Source of the DNA: Nymphalis io
Lineage: Eukaryota; Arthropoda; Insecta; Lepidoptera; Nymphalidae
Reading direction: 5' to 3'
DNA length: 64,000 nt
Assembly (NCBI RefSeq): GCF_905147045.1
Contig: NC_065902.1
Location: 5,525,377-5,589,376, forward strand
A program made the translations under genes and the position numbers. Numbering within the stretch: position 1 is the first letter of the stretch; every line of letters starts with the position of its first letter. The notes beneath the pieces were generated by a model. That model saw only the letters and a program-made list of their open reading frames with translations, made no database searches and had not been told where the DNA came from. Positions 55,401-63,975 of the stretch are shown here, in pieces.

Positions 55401-57820
55401 AATCGCATTAGTTAGGATGCGAATAGATACTGTTAAAGTTTTGAATGCATTACGCGGCTGTTTTCTACCTTTCAACGCTACAACCTGCACTTTTATTTTT
55501 AGATGTCTTCTCGACTGCGGTATGTAAATGTGTCTTGTTAACCTGCGGGCACCGGTTTAGTTTATTAAATTATTAAATTAACTATTAATCTTACACGTGT
55601 AAAACAATCAACATGATTATTAATTATAATATATTTGATTAACGTCTGTTCATAAGTAATTTGCCACAATCGTGACATTTAGCTTAGAAATACGATATGT
55701 ATTTCGTAATCACGTGCACAAAATATGTAATTAAGATTTTCTTCTTACATATGCTTAACGAAAAAAAAATACACTTACAATTCAATAATACGAAATTATC
55801 ATACGTTTTATTATTTAAGGAATCTAAAATATGCAATTGGTGTTTAGTTCAGTAGTTAGTTTCGATTTAAAAGTGTCGAATGAAAATTAAGATCTTACTT
55901 TGCTTTGGCGCGGCGCATCTCTTTATATAATTATCTGTGGTGTTTTGTTTTTATCAAAGCCTGTGACATGTTCGTCATCACGTCAAGGCGGCGCGTCGTT
56001 AATCATTAGAGAAAATATTAAATTAAAAGACGCGACGTATAAACAACATTTGAAGATCAAAAAATAGATCCGTTTATTTAATTTAGACGTCATTCGACTA
56101 CGTCGCATTGCAAATTTTAAGGCCACATGCGGTTAATCTATGATTTCTGTTAAATAAAAGATAAGCTTCGCTTTATTTATCGTATTGCCGTGTAATTAAT
56201 TAAAATTTCAAGTGGCATTTTAAATCGTGACCGCGCCTTTAAATTAATTAATGAAATTTCCAACTGTTAAAACAATTGTCGACGATCGTGATACATTTAT
56301 CATTGTAGTACATTGGAAAGGTTGCAACTTTCCAGCTATTTCGCTCTGCTGATAAATCCGCCAGGTGAAGGTGTCCGTTATAACTAAAAGCAGCTACGAC
56401 GTTGTTTGTTACCGAATACCCCCCGCCGCTTTACAGATTCACAAATAACAAAATGCTAGACGCAAAATCTATATTATGAATGTAATGTAATACAATTATT
56501 TTTATACAATGTTAATTGTTTTTAAATACATATCAAAAACAAATTTGAAGCGATTTTTGAGTATTTTATGGTTAGAGCATGATTTCCTATATATAAAACT
56601 ATGATATACTAAACAAATATATATTTATTTATTTAAAGAGTTTTCACTCTTGAAGTATTTAATTCAGAAAATACTGTCACACCCTCTCTTATTTCTACAC
56701 TACCAAGTGACAAGATTTCGAACACAACTTTAAAATTACAATTTGACGAAATTGAAAAAAATAGGTACATAAAAAAATATAAAATATCTTAAAAATGATT
56801 TCCATTTATTTATACAAAGTAGTAGTAAAAAATTCGTTCTAAGTATATAATAGAATTTTGTTGGTGTTAAGAAATGTGTAGCTGATAATTTTTAAAAGGC
56901 ATTTTCATAGTTTAAAAATAACTAAAAGTCCGTAAATACCCCACTAAAATGCAAAGGCCTCTCATATTAAGATATGTTTTAGACAATTTTCCACCAAGCT
57001 CCAGCGCTGTCTAGTAGGTAGAATTAGGCAGAACTTTATTCGACATACGCTAGTTTCCTCACCAATTTTCCAGATGATAAATCAGTTGTGCTTGTTTAAA
57101 TCAGATTTTTGTTTTAACCACTAAATAAGAATTTCCACCGAGCCAAATTGTTTCTTATGGTGTATAAACATGTTGTTGCAGAATGTCAGTTCGGGAAACA
57201 AGCGAAAGAGCTCGGTTCGACGTGGTTCGCGGACCTCGGACCGCCTTTCGGTGTGATGTACTGCATCAAATGTGAGTGTATATCGGTAAGTATGGGCATA
57301 GCTCTATTTTTATCGACTTCCGAATATTTATTTAATTATTTTTTTTAAATATCACTCAAGAAACAATTTATCTATAAATAAAACGTCTTTTATTGTATAT
57401 ATATTTTTGGCAAAACAAGTATTCTTGCAACACAGCGAATTTACAAATATATTTTAAGGGTCTTTTTTGAAACAATAATTTTCCCCGTAGGTACAAAAGA
57501 AGCGTCGGGTTGTAGCAAAGGTCCATTGTAGGAACGTAAAGAATGAATGTCCAGAACCTTCCTGTGACACACCCACACTCCTACCCGGGAGATGCTGTAA
57601 GACCTGTCCAGGAGATATAAATTGTGAGTATATAATATTTTATAAATATCTAAACCTTAAAAACAAATCTCAAGATTAAAAGCATACTTTAAATTTGAAT
57701 ATTAATTTAATTCATATTGTTATTAAAGTAACTAATCCGAATCCTAATTCGGTTCCCATCGCCATGGAACAGAAGCGTCAAAATAGAGGACGTGATGTTG
57801 AATATTTCTCGATAAATAAA
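22330..57820 (+). CDS. sog: short gastrulation / chordin, 5' part (partial gene)
   Basis: Sog is a secreted BMP antagonist that binds Dpp/Scw-type ligands and patterns the dorsoventral axis. Exons seen: 22330-22456, 57182-57285, 57491-57623 and probably 57729-57820. Exon 1 gives a signal peptide (MMLPALALLVLLTLAPAGPV) and the segment ARRHAPD..RR..RPA, which parallels fly Sog (GRRHAP..., from memory). Exons 2-3 encode one complete VWC domain with ten cysteines: 44, 70, 73, 75, 90, 97, 102, 112, 113, 116. The blocks ECQFGK, ELGSTWFADLGPPFGVMYC and CCKTCPGD are hallmarks of Sog/chordin. Phases agree at every junction. The CHRD domains and remaining VWC repeats lie beyond 64000. Intron 1 is about 34.7 kb, as suits a gene with many enhancers. 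Confidence 0.95.
25286..25536 (-). pseudogene. RTE-like LINE, 3' end of reverse-transcriptase ORF
   Basis: On the minus strand about 69 codons read ARREDGRWTKIVTEWWPREA, then GRPPARWSDDFRKMAGAQWM and RENW..CEEAYVQQW, ending in a stop. 'GRPP.RW.DD....AG..W...A.DR..W...EEAY' is the C-terminal tail of RTE-clade retrotransposons in Lepidoptera. The rest of the element is missing, as usual for 5'-truncated copies. Confidence 0.8.
26580..26800. other. GC-rich patch of unknown origin
   Basis: Words such as GGGGCCCCTCGGCTGGTGGG and GTGCCTTGTAGGCCTAGGCA differ from the surrounding intron. A 92-codon frame starts at GTG and contains LREPNKKSDLSVRL, with no recognised domain. Its position right beside a SINE suggests a transposon scrap. 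Confidence 0.3.
26876..27169 (+). repeat. SINE family A copy 3, near full length (inserted antisense)
   Basis: Poly-T (26876-26889) followed by TAGGAAGGCGGACGAGCATA and about 275 bp ending GACGAGTTTGCACAAAGCCC. Its own A-tailed orientation is therefore minus. Together with 62012-62293 it is the best-preserved copy. A 123-codon frame starting at 26933 is repeat sequence that runs into flanking DNA. Confidence 0.85.
27985..28185 (+). repeat. SINE family A, diverged copy 4
   Basis: GGGCCACCTGATGGTAAAGT and CTAGCTCACTCACCCTTCAA match the family. The middle is degraded and the end is missing. Confidence 0.75.
29441..29605. promoter_or_regulatory. GC-richer intronic island with CRE palindrome
   Basis: TGACGTCA at 29539-29546 is a perfect CREB/ATF palindrome, and overlapping bases give ACGTCACGTCA with a second half-site. 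The surrounding 150 bp is of balanced composition. Candidate sog enhancer, inferred. Confidence 0.3.
29905..30060. repeat. dispersed retroelement fragment, family D copy 1
   Basis: ACATTATAAAGCGAAAGCGA then GTTTGTTACGCTTTCACGTC and CATGAAATTTTTGATACCCG form a widespread lepidopteran pattern. A second copy lies at 63249-63350. The class is not certain. Confidence 0.5.
30895..31440. promoter_or_regulatory. largest GC-rich island of sog intron 1
   Basis: About 540 bp of high GC around GACGGGCGGGTCGTCGGCCG and CGCCACAGCCGCCGCCGCCC. CAGGTAG, the Zelda early-activator word in flies, lies at 31043-31049. Open frames on both strands (31108-31299, 31161-31427) are products of low stop density and have no domains. 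Candidate enhancer or alternative promoter. Confidence 0.3.
31615..31860. promoter_or_regulatory. GC-richer intronic island
   Basis: Balanced composition around ACGGTCGCCGGCTTGTTATG and GATGCACGTGCATCCGCTCT (GATGCACGTGCATC is a perfect palindrome centred on CACGTG). No frame is recognised. Confidence 0.25.
32284..32482 (-). repeat. SINE family A, diverged copy 5
   Basis: GAAGGGTAAGTGAGCCAGTA and CACTTACCATCAGGCGGCCA match. The head of the element and its tail are missing. Confidence 0.75.
34155..34290 (+). repeat. SINE family A, truncated copy 6
   Basis: AATGGACCACCAGATGGTAA, GTGGTCACCACCGCCCATAA and CCAATGCGCCATGTGCCTGT are shared. The copy stops after about 130 bp. Confidence 0.7.
34784..34802. 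repeat. (ATCA)n microsatellite at LINE tail
   Basis: About 4-5 units of a tetranucleotide adjoining the LINE fragment that starts at about 34800. Such short tandem tails mark the 3' ends of RTE-type LINEs. Confidence 0.8.
34800..35116 (-). mobile_element. LINE 3'-end fragment (RTE-like), GC-rich
   Basis: TTGTCCACTGCTGAACATAG and CAGTCGCCTCTTACGACACC followed by CACGGGATGAGATTGGGGGA are words found at 3' ends of lepidopteran RTE LINEs. 'CCACTGCTG.ACATAGGCCT' is shared with the coding fragment at 25316-25335. It is reversed, since the tetranucleotide tail lies at its left. Runs of 9 G (34928-34936) and 8 G (35003-35010) are present. Confidence 0.65.
35125..35160. repeat. perfect hairpin, 15-bp arms, 6-nt loop
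   Basis: ATGTTGTCCTTTAAC, loop TAATAG, then the exact reverse complement. It lies 8 bp beyond the LINE fragment. Confidence 0.9.
38155..38515 (+). promoter_or_regulatory. GC-richer island, possible alternative start
   Basis: TTCAGTTTCAG at 38298-38308 includes an initiator-like TCAGT and a donor-like CAG|GTATTT. It is followed 24 bp on by an ATG in good context (GAGGATGGCG, ATG at 38327) that opens a frame with a hydrophobic stretch (AERLIVVFVYLVVLTRHFLV). It may be a promoter with a small exon inside sog intron 1, or an enhancer. No homolog is recognised. Confidence 0.25.
38682..39003 (-). repeat. tRNA-derived SINE, family B copy 2, near full length
   Basis: It ends at the left in (ACAGGA)n (38682-38703), then CTGTTAATGTCCCACTGCTG. 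At the right, on the minus strand, it starts GCCGAGATGGCCTAGTGGTT (A box) with GGGTTCAAACCCGGG (B box, 38937-38951). It is the best-preserved copy in the window, about 320 bp. Confidence 0.9.
40860..41205. promoter_or_regulatory. GC-rich intronic island
   Basis: High GC around GGGACTGCGCACATCGGGCG and CATCGCCAGCGGCGGTGGCC. Open frames on both strands (40812-41111, 40865-41089, 41013-41201, 41090-41284) overlap, contradict one another and have no domains. Candidate enhancer. Confidence 0.25.
41765..42010. promoter_or_regulatory. GC-richer intronic island
   Basis: TGTGCGTCGGCGGCTGCGCG (about 41777) and CAGGCCGGCGGAGCGGTCCT (about 41963) stand out from AT-rich intron. No frame or repeat is recognised. 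Confidence 0.2.
42149..42441 (+). repeat. tRNA-derived SINE, family B copy 3
   Basis: Starts GAGGGCCCAATAGTTAAAAT, with B-box-like GTGGGTTCAAAACCGGGG at 42189-42206, and ends AACCCAGCAGTGGGATATAT. The A box is mutated, so the copy is probably silent. Confidence 0.85.
44105..44760. promoter_or_regulatory. composite GC-richer intronic region
   Basis: Islands at 44130-44290 and 44430-44760 (CGACGCCGTGGGGCGGCATG, GCGCCCGAGGGCCGTGGGAC). Long stretches lack any coherent coding frame. Candidate cluster of regulatory elements. Confidence 0.25.
45685..45795 (-). repeat. SINE family B, 3' fragment
   Basis: AAATGTCCCACTGCTGGACA and GAGGAGGTTTCGAGCGCATT match the family's 3' half, diverged. Confidence 0.6.
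45915..46205 (-). other. unidentified open frame with splice-like edge
   Basis: On the minus strand TTTATTTCCAG is followed by two overlapping open frames. One (45980-46195) contains YWFQRGQKRVDNGKCCVLDS and ends in a stop. The other starts VGYSDTVYSRLDVLDEDAIL. Composition is balanced, unlike the intron around it. No family is recognised. It could be a transposon scrap, a nested exon or a conserved non-coding block. Confidence 0.25.
46600..46870. promoter_or_regulatory. GC-rich intronic island with hairpin
   Basis: GGGTGAGTGGGCGCAGTCTG and GCGACTTGCTCGCGGCTGGC mark the island. A hairpin with 11-bp arms (ATTTCTGTTAG, loop 12) lies at 46775-46808. Confidence 0.25.
48865..49510. promoter_or_regulatory. 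two GC-rich spots
   Basis: 48870-48925 (CACGCCCGTCGCGGCGCGTT) and 49385-49490 (GCGCCCCGCCCCGCGCCGCG). No frame or repeat; the DNA between them is ordinary intron. Confidence 0.2.
51985..52945. promoter_or_regulatory. two GC-richer spots
   Basis: 51990-52115 (GAACAGCGCACGCGAACCCA) and 52760-52935 (GGCCTCAGGTGTTGGTCGTC, TCAACCATGTCGACGATTAG). The AT-rich DNA between holds nothing recognised. Confidence 0.2.
53985..54975. promoter_or_regulatory. GC-richer spots
   Basis: 53990-54090 (GGCGAGCCGTTTCTGGCTCC) and 54600-54975 (GATTGTCGCATCCTTATCCA, GAGGCCGGGCCACCTTATCG). Short frames here lack domains. Confidence 0.2.
57182..57285 (+). CDS. sog: sog exon 2: first half of VWC domain
   Basis: Acceptor GTTGCAG and donor TCG|GTAAGT. 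It encodes residues 43-77 from ECQFGK through GPPFGVMYCIKCECIS, with VWC cysteines 44, 70, 73 and 75. It enters in phase 1, matching exon 1, and leaves in phase 0. Confidence 0.95.
57491..57623 (+). CDS. sog: sog exon 3: second half of VWC domain
   Basis: Acceptor CCCGTAG and donor AATT|GTGAGT. Residues 78-121 run from VQKKRRVVAKVHCRNVK to CCKTCPGDIN with cysteines 90, 97, 102, 112, 113 and 116. It ends one base into the next codon. Confidence 0.95.
57729..57820 (+). CDS. sog: sog exon 4 (probable): linker after VWC1
   Basis: Using the acceptor TTAAAG (57723-57728), this exon supplies the two bases needed and reads LTNPNPNSVPIAMEQKRQNR, then GRDVEYFSINK, leaving in phase 0 before GTAACC. Joined to exon 3 it makes the N-glycosylation site Asn121-Leu-Thr right after CPGDI. 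Fly Sog has Asn-Asp-Thr at the same place (CPGDRNDT, from memory). Against it: both splice sites are weak, and the intron is only 105 bp. Confidence 0.5.
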
Positions 57821-60100
57821 GTAACCGAAGATTAATTAATTAATAATAATAATATTTATAAGCACTAGTGGTTTTTTAGTAGTACAAAAGTTGGATTCGC
57901 AATTAAAAAAGACAGTAATATGCCACAATGGCACAAATGGAATATTCTGCGCAATTTGATGTGTGGTATGGTAAACTATAATTAGGTATTACATTATTCA
58001 TTTAAATGCTTGTGTAATTTCAATTCTAATTTGACGGATCATTTAACAATATCAAAAGAGCATCGTGATAACAAGCTGAAGACAATGTGGATGGGGACAT
58101 ACACGATATTAATAACGATAGGCAACGGTCCGGATCGAGTTTAATTATCCTGAGTTTGCTATAACACGCCGCATATACATTTGACTAGATTTTCGTCTTT
58201 CGTCTTGACTAAAACTGTTATGTAATCTATGACCGAAAATAATATTTACAAAAAATATAAAAAGATTTTCTAGATAAATAAAAAATTTTATTTTATTAGA
58301 AATAATATTGATACAATAAATAATATTACTTTCGGGTATTGTATGACACACAAATAAAGCTAGCTACTATTTGGGCTATATTATGATATTATTAGCAGTA
58401 GTATAATAGTAAAAATATATACATATAAATATAAAAATACAACATATAAACAAGCTTTATAGCTTGTATTAGTCTAAAAACTATACACTATCATATGAAT
58501 TTTATGTCCATTGGGTCAGATGTCTTTGCTTGAATTACAAGAAAAAAATATTTCCTGAATTTATAACAATAGCATGACATAGCGTGCATAGCATGATATG
58601 ACCTAAAGGTTTTATTTTTCATACAAAACTATGTTTTGCATAGATATAACTAATTATAACCCAGACACAACGATATTTATAACTATTTCAATTGAGAAAG
58701 AGTTTTCTTAGTGTCGCGAAATAAAATATGTCTGAAAGTCAACATTTACATTAGCTATCTAAAAGTAAAAGAATTTTTAATCATGTATCATTTTTATGAC
58801 CTCTTAAATACCGCTAGTATTTATGTAAGTGATATATGCTTATCCATTTAATATGTAGAATCTTTTCGTTGTTTTATATTATCTGGCGTCTTGTGAAATG
58901 AAAATGTTTCGTTATAAATATTGAATATTTTGAGCAGTACGTACAATAACATTAATAGTTCAAGACTAAATTGTATGTTTCTAGAGTTGCCTAAAATTAA
59001 GTGGAATGTTTTTTCGGAAATCGAAAAGAATTAAAAAAAACTGCTTATTGACGCTGCGAGAATTTTCTAGCGAAATCATTTTGAACTCAGCGTCACGCAC
59101 TATGCTATACGTATGTATAGGCACATTATTATGTCTGTCAAGATGTCGATTCAATTTAATTTCTTAAATTGGTGATGTCACTCTTACTTTAGTCAATATA
59201 TTGACTGATGTCATGCTTTTCAACTTGACAAGGTTTGTTGCTAAGTCGATACTGTCTCTCGAGCCGGAACTTTACTATCTTCTCTTTTTGTTAACATAGC
59301 GTTCCTTTTGCGGTACACGGAGATACAATCTTCTAGCTTGTAACGTTTAGATTTCATCGTAAAGCTTTCTCTTAAAAATGTCCGAGGAAGAATAAGTTAT
59401 TCTTCCTTAACTTGTGTGAAAAAATATACACACAGGTGCAATTTTAATAGTGCGTCATTAAAAATAATAATTGATAGTAAAAAAAACATGTATTTTTAGC
59501 AGCTGAGTATCAGTCTTTGTTTGGATATATCTAATTAATATAAGTATTAGTCTCAGGAGGTAATGGGGAGAATTAATTTGAAACTTATTAAAATTGTCAA
59601 AGAGGTAATGATTTATTGATATCGTCTTGATTTCGTTCGGAACAAATACCGCCGCAACAGGTTGGTGACTCACGGGCCATCTGTCGCGAAAACTATCCAC
59701 ACATGTGGAAATTGTCTGAACGACATACAACTTTAAGTTTTTTTTTTGATGATGGCGATTAATATTCCGTTTTCGGATGACCTCTCTCTCTTTTGTAATA
59801 TGACACTTCGAAAGATCTAGTCAGTTTATTATAACTTCAATAAAAATACAATATTAATTGAATAAATTATGATAAGTCGTTTGGTATTCAAATACATAAT
59901 ACAATAATTATATCTAGAAAATTACGACATGTGTATTTTAAAGTCATTAAATAGATATAGAATTGAATTACCAATTTTTTTTGCGTTAAATGTCACTTGA
60001 TTGTCATCGTTTATCATTTCAATGCCTGTTTTTGTTGAATCGGCAAATTCCCGACTTAAAAGGTAATTGCAAATGTGAGAAAGCATGCGTACATATGAAG
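57821..60100 (+). other. sog: sog intron 4, AT-rich part
   Basis: No further sog exon, repeat or gene recognised. A 21-bp palindrome (GGAAGAATAA-G-TTATTCTTCC) lies at 59386-59406. Confidence 0.5.
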
Positions 60101-60104
60101 TGAC

Positions 60105-60850
60105 AGGAACTGGCGATGACAAATGACATTGGACAGGCACGGCGGCTCCCACGAATGATTCTCATGATTACCTACACATGGACGCTCGTTGCCTACATTC
60201 GATCTGGATAATCATTCCTGCCGACACTAATTCGTAATGGACAATTACATGTTCCAATAATGAACTGAGAAAATATATGCGCCATTAATTTAAAAGCAAA
60301 ATTCCTCCTGTACGGCGTGAGTAGTGACAATGAATCACTTTCGAGGAACACTCGACGCAGCCGAATGTTGTTCGCGGCGTGGGGCGGTCACCATCGACGA
60401 CGTCGCCGACAGCTCGTCTGCCCGCTCGGATCCACTGAGTGGGATATATTGAGAGCATTACAATGCCATTACTCAGATGCACCGGGCTGGTGCAGAAATG
60501 GCACGCGCTGGTGTCCCCCTGCGCCCGCGCCGCTGCTGCAAATATAGCTGCTGGTGGTGGTTATTCCGGGCGCGGCCGTCGACCCGCCGCCGCGACGCCG
60601 TCTGCGCGCCTTTTTAGCGAACACAACTTACAACACAAACATTTTTTGCGGGCAAATATCGGCGATGTCAACGTACTCGTCTCTTTTCGTTATTCCTCGA
60701 GACGTTTTCTTAGGTTCGCAAAATTCTCAATCGTTTCGAGTGTGTAAATGCTGCTCGTTGTTCACTGTCTTGTTAATTGATCGTCTGAGAGCGCGTCCTA
60801 AATTCGTTTCGCTTACGTAGTGAGAATATTATAAATTAATTTTAAATTGA
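60105..60850. promoter_or_regulatory. GC-rich island in sog intron 4
   Basis: The densest part is 60370-60610 (GCGTGGGGCGGTCACCATCG, GTCGACCCGCCGCCGCGACG). Overlapping open frames on both strands (60285-60482, 60317-60547, 60439-60747, 60554-60820) have no domain and do not continue the Sog sequence. Candidate enhancer or internal promoter. Confidence 0.3.
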
Positions 60851-61710
60851 TTAAGGTTATTAACATCAAATTACTGTGGCAAAACAATATTAAATTTCAT
60901 CATGTACGCACTTGTGTTTATCCTATGACCTTTTTGCATATGTAGACTAAAAGGAATGTTAATGTTCCTTTAAAAAACTACGCGTTGTTATTTTAATGCA
61001 GATATAACATTGCTATTTTGTTGTATGAGTGTCTTTAAAAAAATGTTTTGAAGCAAAAAGGTTTATCTAAAACTCATAGCTACAAAACGCAGGAAATCTT
61101 ATTCACTGTTGCCTTACGGAATTCAGACTTCAGTTGCCCGACTGCCTTTCATGCCTTCCTTTCATGACTGTATCGTATTTTATCGTACTTTGAATAAACT
61201 CCTTATCGTATGAAGACTTAAGTAAAATCTATAATTTTTACTTGAAACTGACACGTGTTTAAATAATAAAACTCATTTAAAAGTCGTACCTTGAAACGGG
61301 AAGTGTCTAATGTCAAATTAACTACGTTGTTTTAAATAGATAAAGTTTCGTAATGTAGATAGGTATATATGTAATTCTCTGAGATTACATTACATGTTAA
61401 ATTATTATTATTAATATATACACATATTTAATATTTATTTATACTAAAATTTTAATTGCTACCTTATATATGATATATGAGGCTTTACATATGTTTTATA
61501 AATAAATAATTCATTGAAGAAGTGTTTAAGTAAGTGACAATGTAGTGATTACTAATCTCAGAAATTAAAAGAACTATTTTTATTTATTGAAAATAATGTA
61601 AAAGTTTAAGCTGAAGTTTAATTTAAATTCAAATAAATACCAAAAGAAAAGGCTATAGAAAACCAATTGAAATGAATTAAAAGAAATTTAAAATCTACTT
61701 TTTATATTCA
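60851..61710. other. sog: sog intron, AT-rich
   Basis: No feature recognised. Confidence 0.4.
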
Positions 61711-61980
61711 CAACTAGCGGCCAGCCCCGACTTCGTCCGGGTTGAACAGTTATTTTTCTTAATTGATATTAAAATTTGATACCTTGGTAATATTATTGCA
61801 ATTTTCTTAGGGATCTCAAATTTTTTGAAAATAAAAGTACGGCCTATCTTACTCGCTGATAATGTAGCTTTCTATTGCTGTAGGTGAAAGAATTTTTTTA
61901 AATCGGTTTAGTAGTTTTTGAGTTTACCCATTACAAACAAATATATAAAAATCTTACCTCTTCATAATATTAGTATAGAT
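61711..61980. repeat. retroelement 3'-tail type repeat
   Basis: CAACTAGCGGCCAGCCCCGA then CTTCGTCCGGGTTGAACAGT at one end, and TAATGTAGCTTTCTATTGCT, AATCGGTTTAGTAGTTTTTG and ATAATATTAGTATAGAT at the other, form a widespread lepidopteran pattern. I cannot name the family. Confidence 0.6.
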
Positions 61981-61999
61981 CACTGGTGGTATGGTGGAT

Positions 62000-62293
62000 C
62001 ACTGGTGGTAGGGCTTTGTGCAAGCTCGTCTGGGTAGGTACCACCCACTCATCAGATATTCTACCGCAAAACAGCAGTACTTGGTATTGTTGTGTTTCGG
62101 TTTGAAGGGTGAGTGAGCCAGTGTAATTACAGGCACAAGGGACATAAAATCTTAGTTCCCAAGGTTGGTGGCGCATTGGATATGTAAGCGATGGTTGACA
62201 TTTCTTACAATGTCAATGTCTAAGGGCGTTGGTGACCACTTACCATCAGGTGGCCCATATGCTCGTCCGCCTTCCTATTTTATAAAAAAAAAA
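62000..62293 (-). repeat. SINE family A copy 7, near full length with A tail
   Basis: GGGCTTTGTGCAAGCTCGTC at 62011 through CTCGTCCGCCTTCCTATTTT, then about a dozen A. It includes the ACCCACTCATCAGATATTCT section missing from copy 1. The frame seen in other copies carries a stop here (TGA for TGG). Confidence 0.9.
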
Positions 62294-62479
62294 AGATAAA
62301 CATTTGGAATTTCGGTATTCTTTTGAGTTTTAAAAAAATAAATTAAAAATATGAAACTAACATTGGAATGAATATTCTACTGAGAAGAATCAATAAACAC
62401 TCGGTAGTTAAAATTTTTCATTTTTAAAACAATTTAGATTTTCAACTATTTACGATTAAATATATATGTCCGTAACCGC

Positions 62480-62602
62480 CTGTGAATGTCCCACTGCTGG
62501 GCTAAAGGTCTCCGCTCCCTTATTTAAGAAGAAGGTTTGGAGCTTATTCCTCCACGCTGCTCCAGTGCGGGTTGGTGAAATACAATTTCCATCACCGTAA
62601 AA
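62480..62602 (-). repeat. SINE family B, 3' fragment
   Basis: GAATGTCCCACTGCTGGGCT and CCACGCTGCTCCAGTGCGGG match the 3' half of copies 2 and 3. Confidence 0.8.
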
Positions 62603-63248
62603 CATGATATAATTATAATAAATTTATATATCCAGTGAGAATATCATCGAAGCTCTACGATTTTTATCGTTTATGTAGTCTTCTACAGAATAATTAAATA
62701 TAGTTATTAATGTCGTTTAATGAGCTGAGCTTTAAAATTAATTGCTAAATGAAAAGTATATATTAATATACATGTATTAAATTTATACATTATATTACAT
62801 ATACATATATTAAACATAAGTAAATTTATATTATTTTTTTATCTTTATTGGTCCACAAAACAAAATGATAATCAAACAACATGTACATGATTTCATTTTT
62901 CTCGATGCAGACACCACGTGCGCTTAAAATTGAACAATGTTTAAACAGAATTTTAGATTAAATCCAATAAGTTAGTAGATTTGGAAGGACCTAGGAAGTG
63001 AGCTTGTTGAGTAAAATAATTGACTTTACAGTTTATCTTTACTTATCGTGTTTATAAAAAATTGTCACAAAATATCGACAGTGATGATATTGTTGTAAAT
63101 ATATTGTGATACTAACGTAAGTATATTGACTTTGTTTAAAATATCCCGAAAGGAGGCTTTACTTTCTAGTTTATACATAGACTAGTGTAAAACAATAAAT
63201 ATTTTTGTCTGTAACGCTTAAGAAATAAACCATAAGACATAAAATATC
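62603..63248. other. sog: sog intron, AT-rich
   Basis: No feature recognised. Confidence 0.4.
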
Positions 63249-63350
63249 CTAACTAATATTATAATAGGCGAGAGTGAGTTTGTTTATTTGTTACATTCTT
63301 TTTTGCTTTCACGTGTTTAACTACCCAACCAATCATCCATAAAATCCATT
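63249..63350. repeat. dispersed retroelement fragment, family D copy 2
   Basis: CTAATATTATAATAGGCGAG, GAGTTTGTTTATTTGTTAC and CTTTCACGTGTTTAACTACC parallel the copy at 29905. Confidence 0.5.
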
Positions 63351-63589
63351 CGTAGTGCGCGTCTACATTACAAAACGGAGGTCTCATTTTAAATATAGAT
63401 TTTCTTCATATAGCGAATAAGCGATGATTAGCAAAGAAAGCTAATTTCTTTAAGAAATGATACTGACTAGAAATCAAGGGAAAATGTGCTATTAAAAAAG
63501 GTAGAAAAAGATACCTTAAATGTTTTAAACATAAGGACGATAAATGATAAGTCATAAGTTCGCGTGATAGCTATGACTTAAGGAGCAGT

Positions 63590-63975
63590 AATGAGGGACG
63601 GCTCCGTTTGCGTGTGCATGTGCGCGTGCGCTCACAGAGCGTTCATGGTTCATCGGACATCGTATCGCCGACCACCGAGCACCGAGCAGTCGATCACGAG
63701 TGTATCTAATTCAGTGTGCTGCATGTGCCTCCGAGGAATTTGTTTTGTGCACGCCGATGCCGGGTACAATCGACGTTTTATTTTCGTGAGATCGGTGTCC
63801 CTGCCCGCAACGCATTCCTTGTTGTAATTTTGTTTGCATCTTTTTCACTACCCAGCGAAAATAAGCTTTGATGTTGGAATCGGGATCACTTTTTTGCGAT
63901 GTAGAACGATTTTTCTTAATTTGAATGATTGGTTACTGTGTAGGTTAAATCGGACGTGCGAGATCGTTCACGCCT
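63590..63975. promoter_or_regulatory. GC-richer island near window end
   Basis: Starts GAGGGACGGCTCCGTTTGCG and includes ACCGAGCACCGAGCAGTCGA. A 78-codon open frame (63591-63827) is cysteine-rich at its start (CVCMCACAH), but this comes from GTGCGC-type dinucleotide bias. It does not fit the next Sog segment. Possible enhancer. Confidence 0.25.

Larger units (their letters stand above)
22457..57181 (+). other. sog: sog intron 1, about 34.7 kb
   Basis: The donor is GTATGT and the acceptor GTTGTTGCAG. No conserved gene was recognised inside. It contains SINE family A and B copies, LINE 3' ends and several GC-rich islands listed separately. Between these it is AT-rich without recognisable content: 22458-25280, 25540-26575, 28200-29440, 30065-30890, 32490-34150, 35165-38150, 39010-40850, 42450-44100, 46880-48860, 50060-51980, 52950-53980 and 55000-57180. 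Confidence 0.9.

Noticed and set aside
60317..60747. Open frames considered as the next sog exon
   Set aside because: None reads like the CHRD domain start that should follow VWC1 (K/H-Y/F-A-A-L-L-T-G region). Frames overlap on both strands, as expected of GC-rich DNA.
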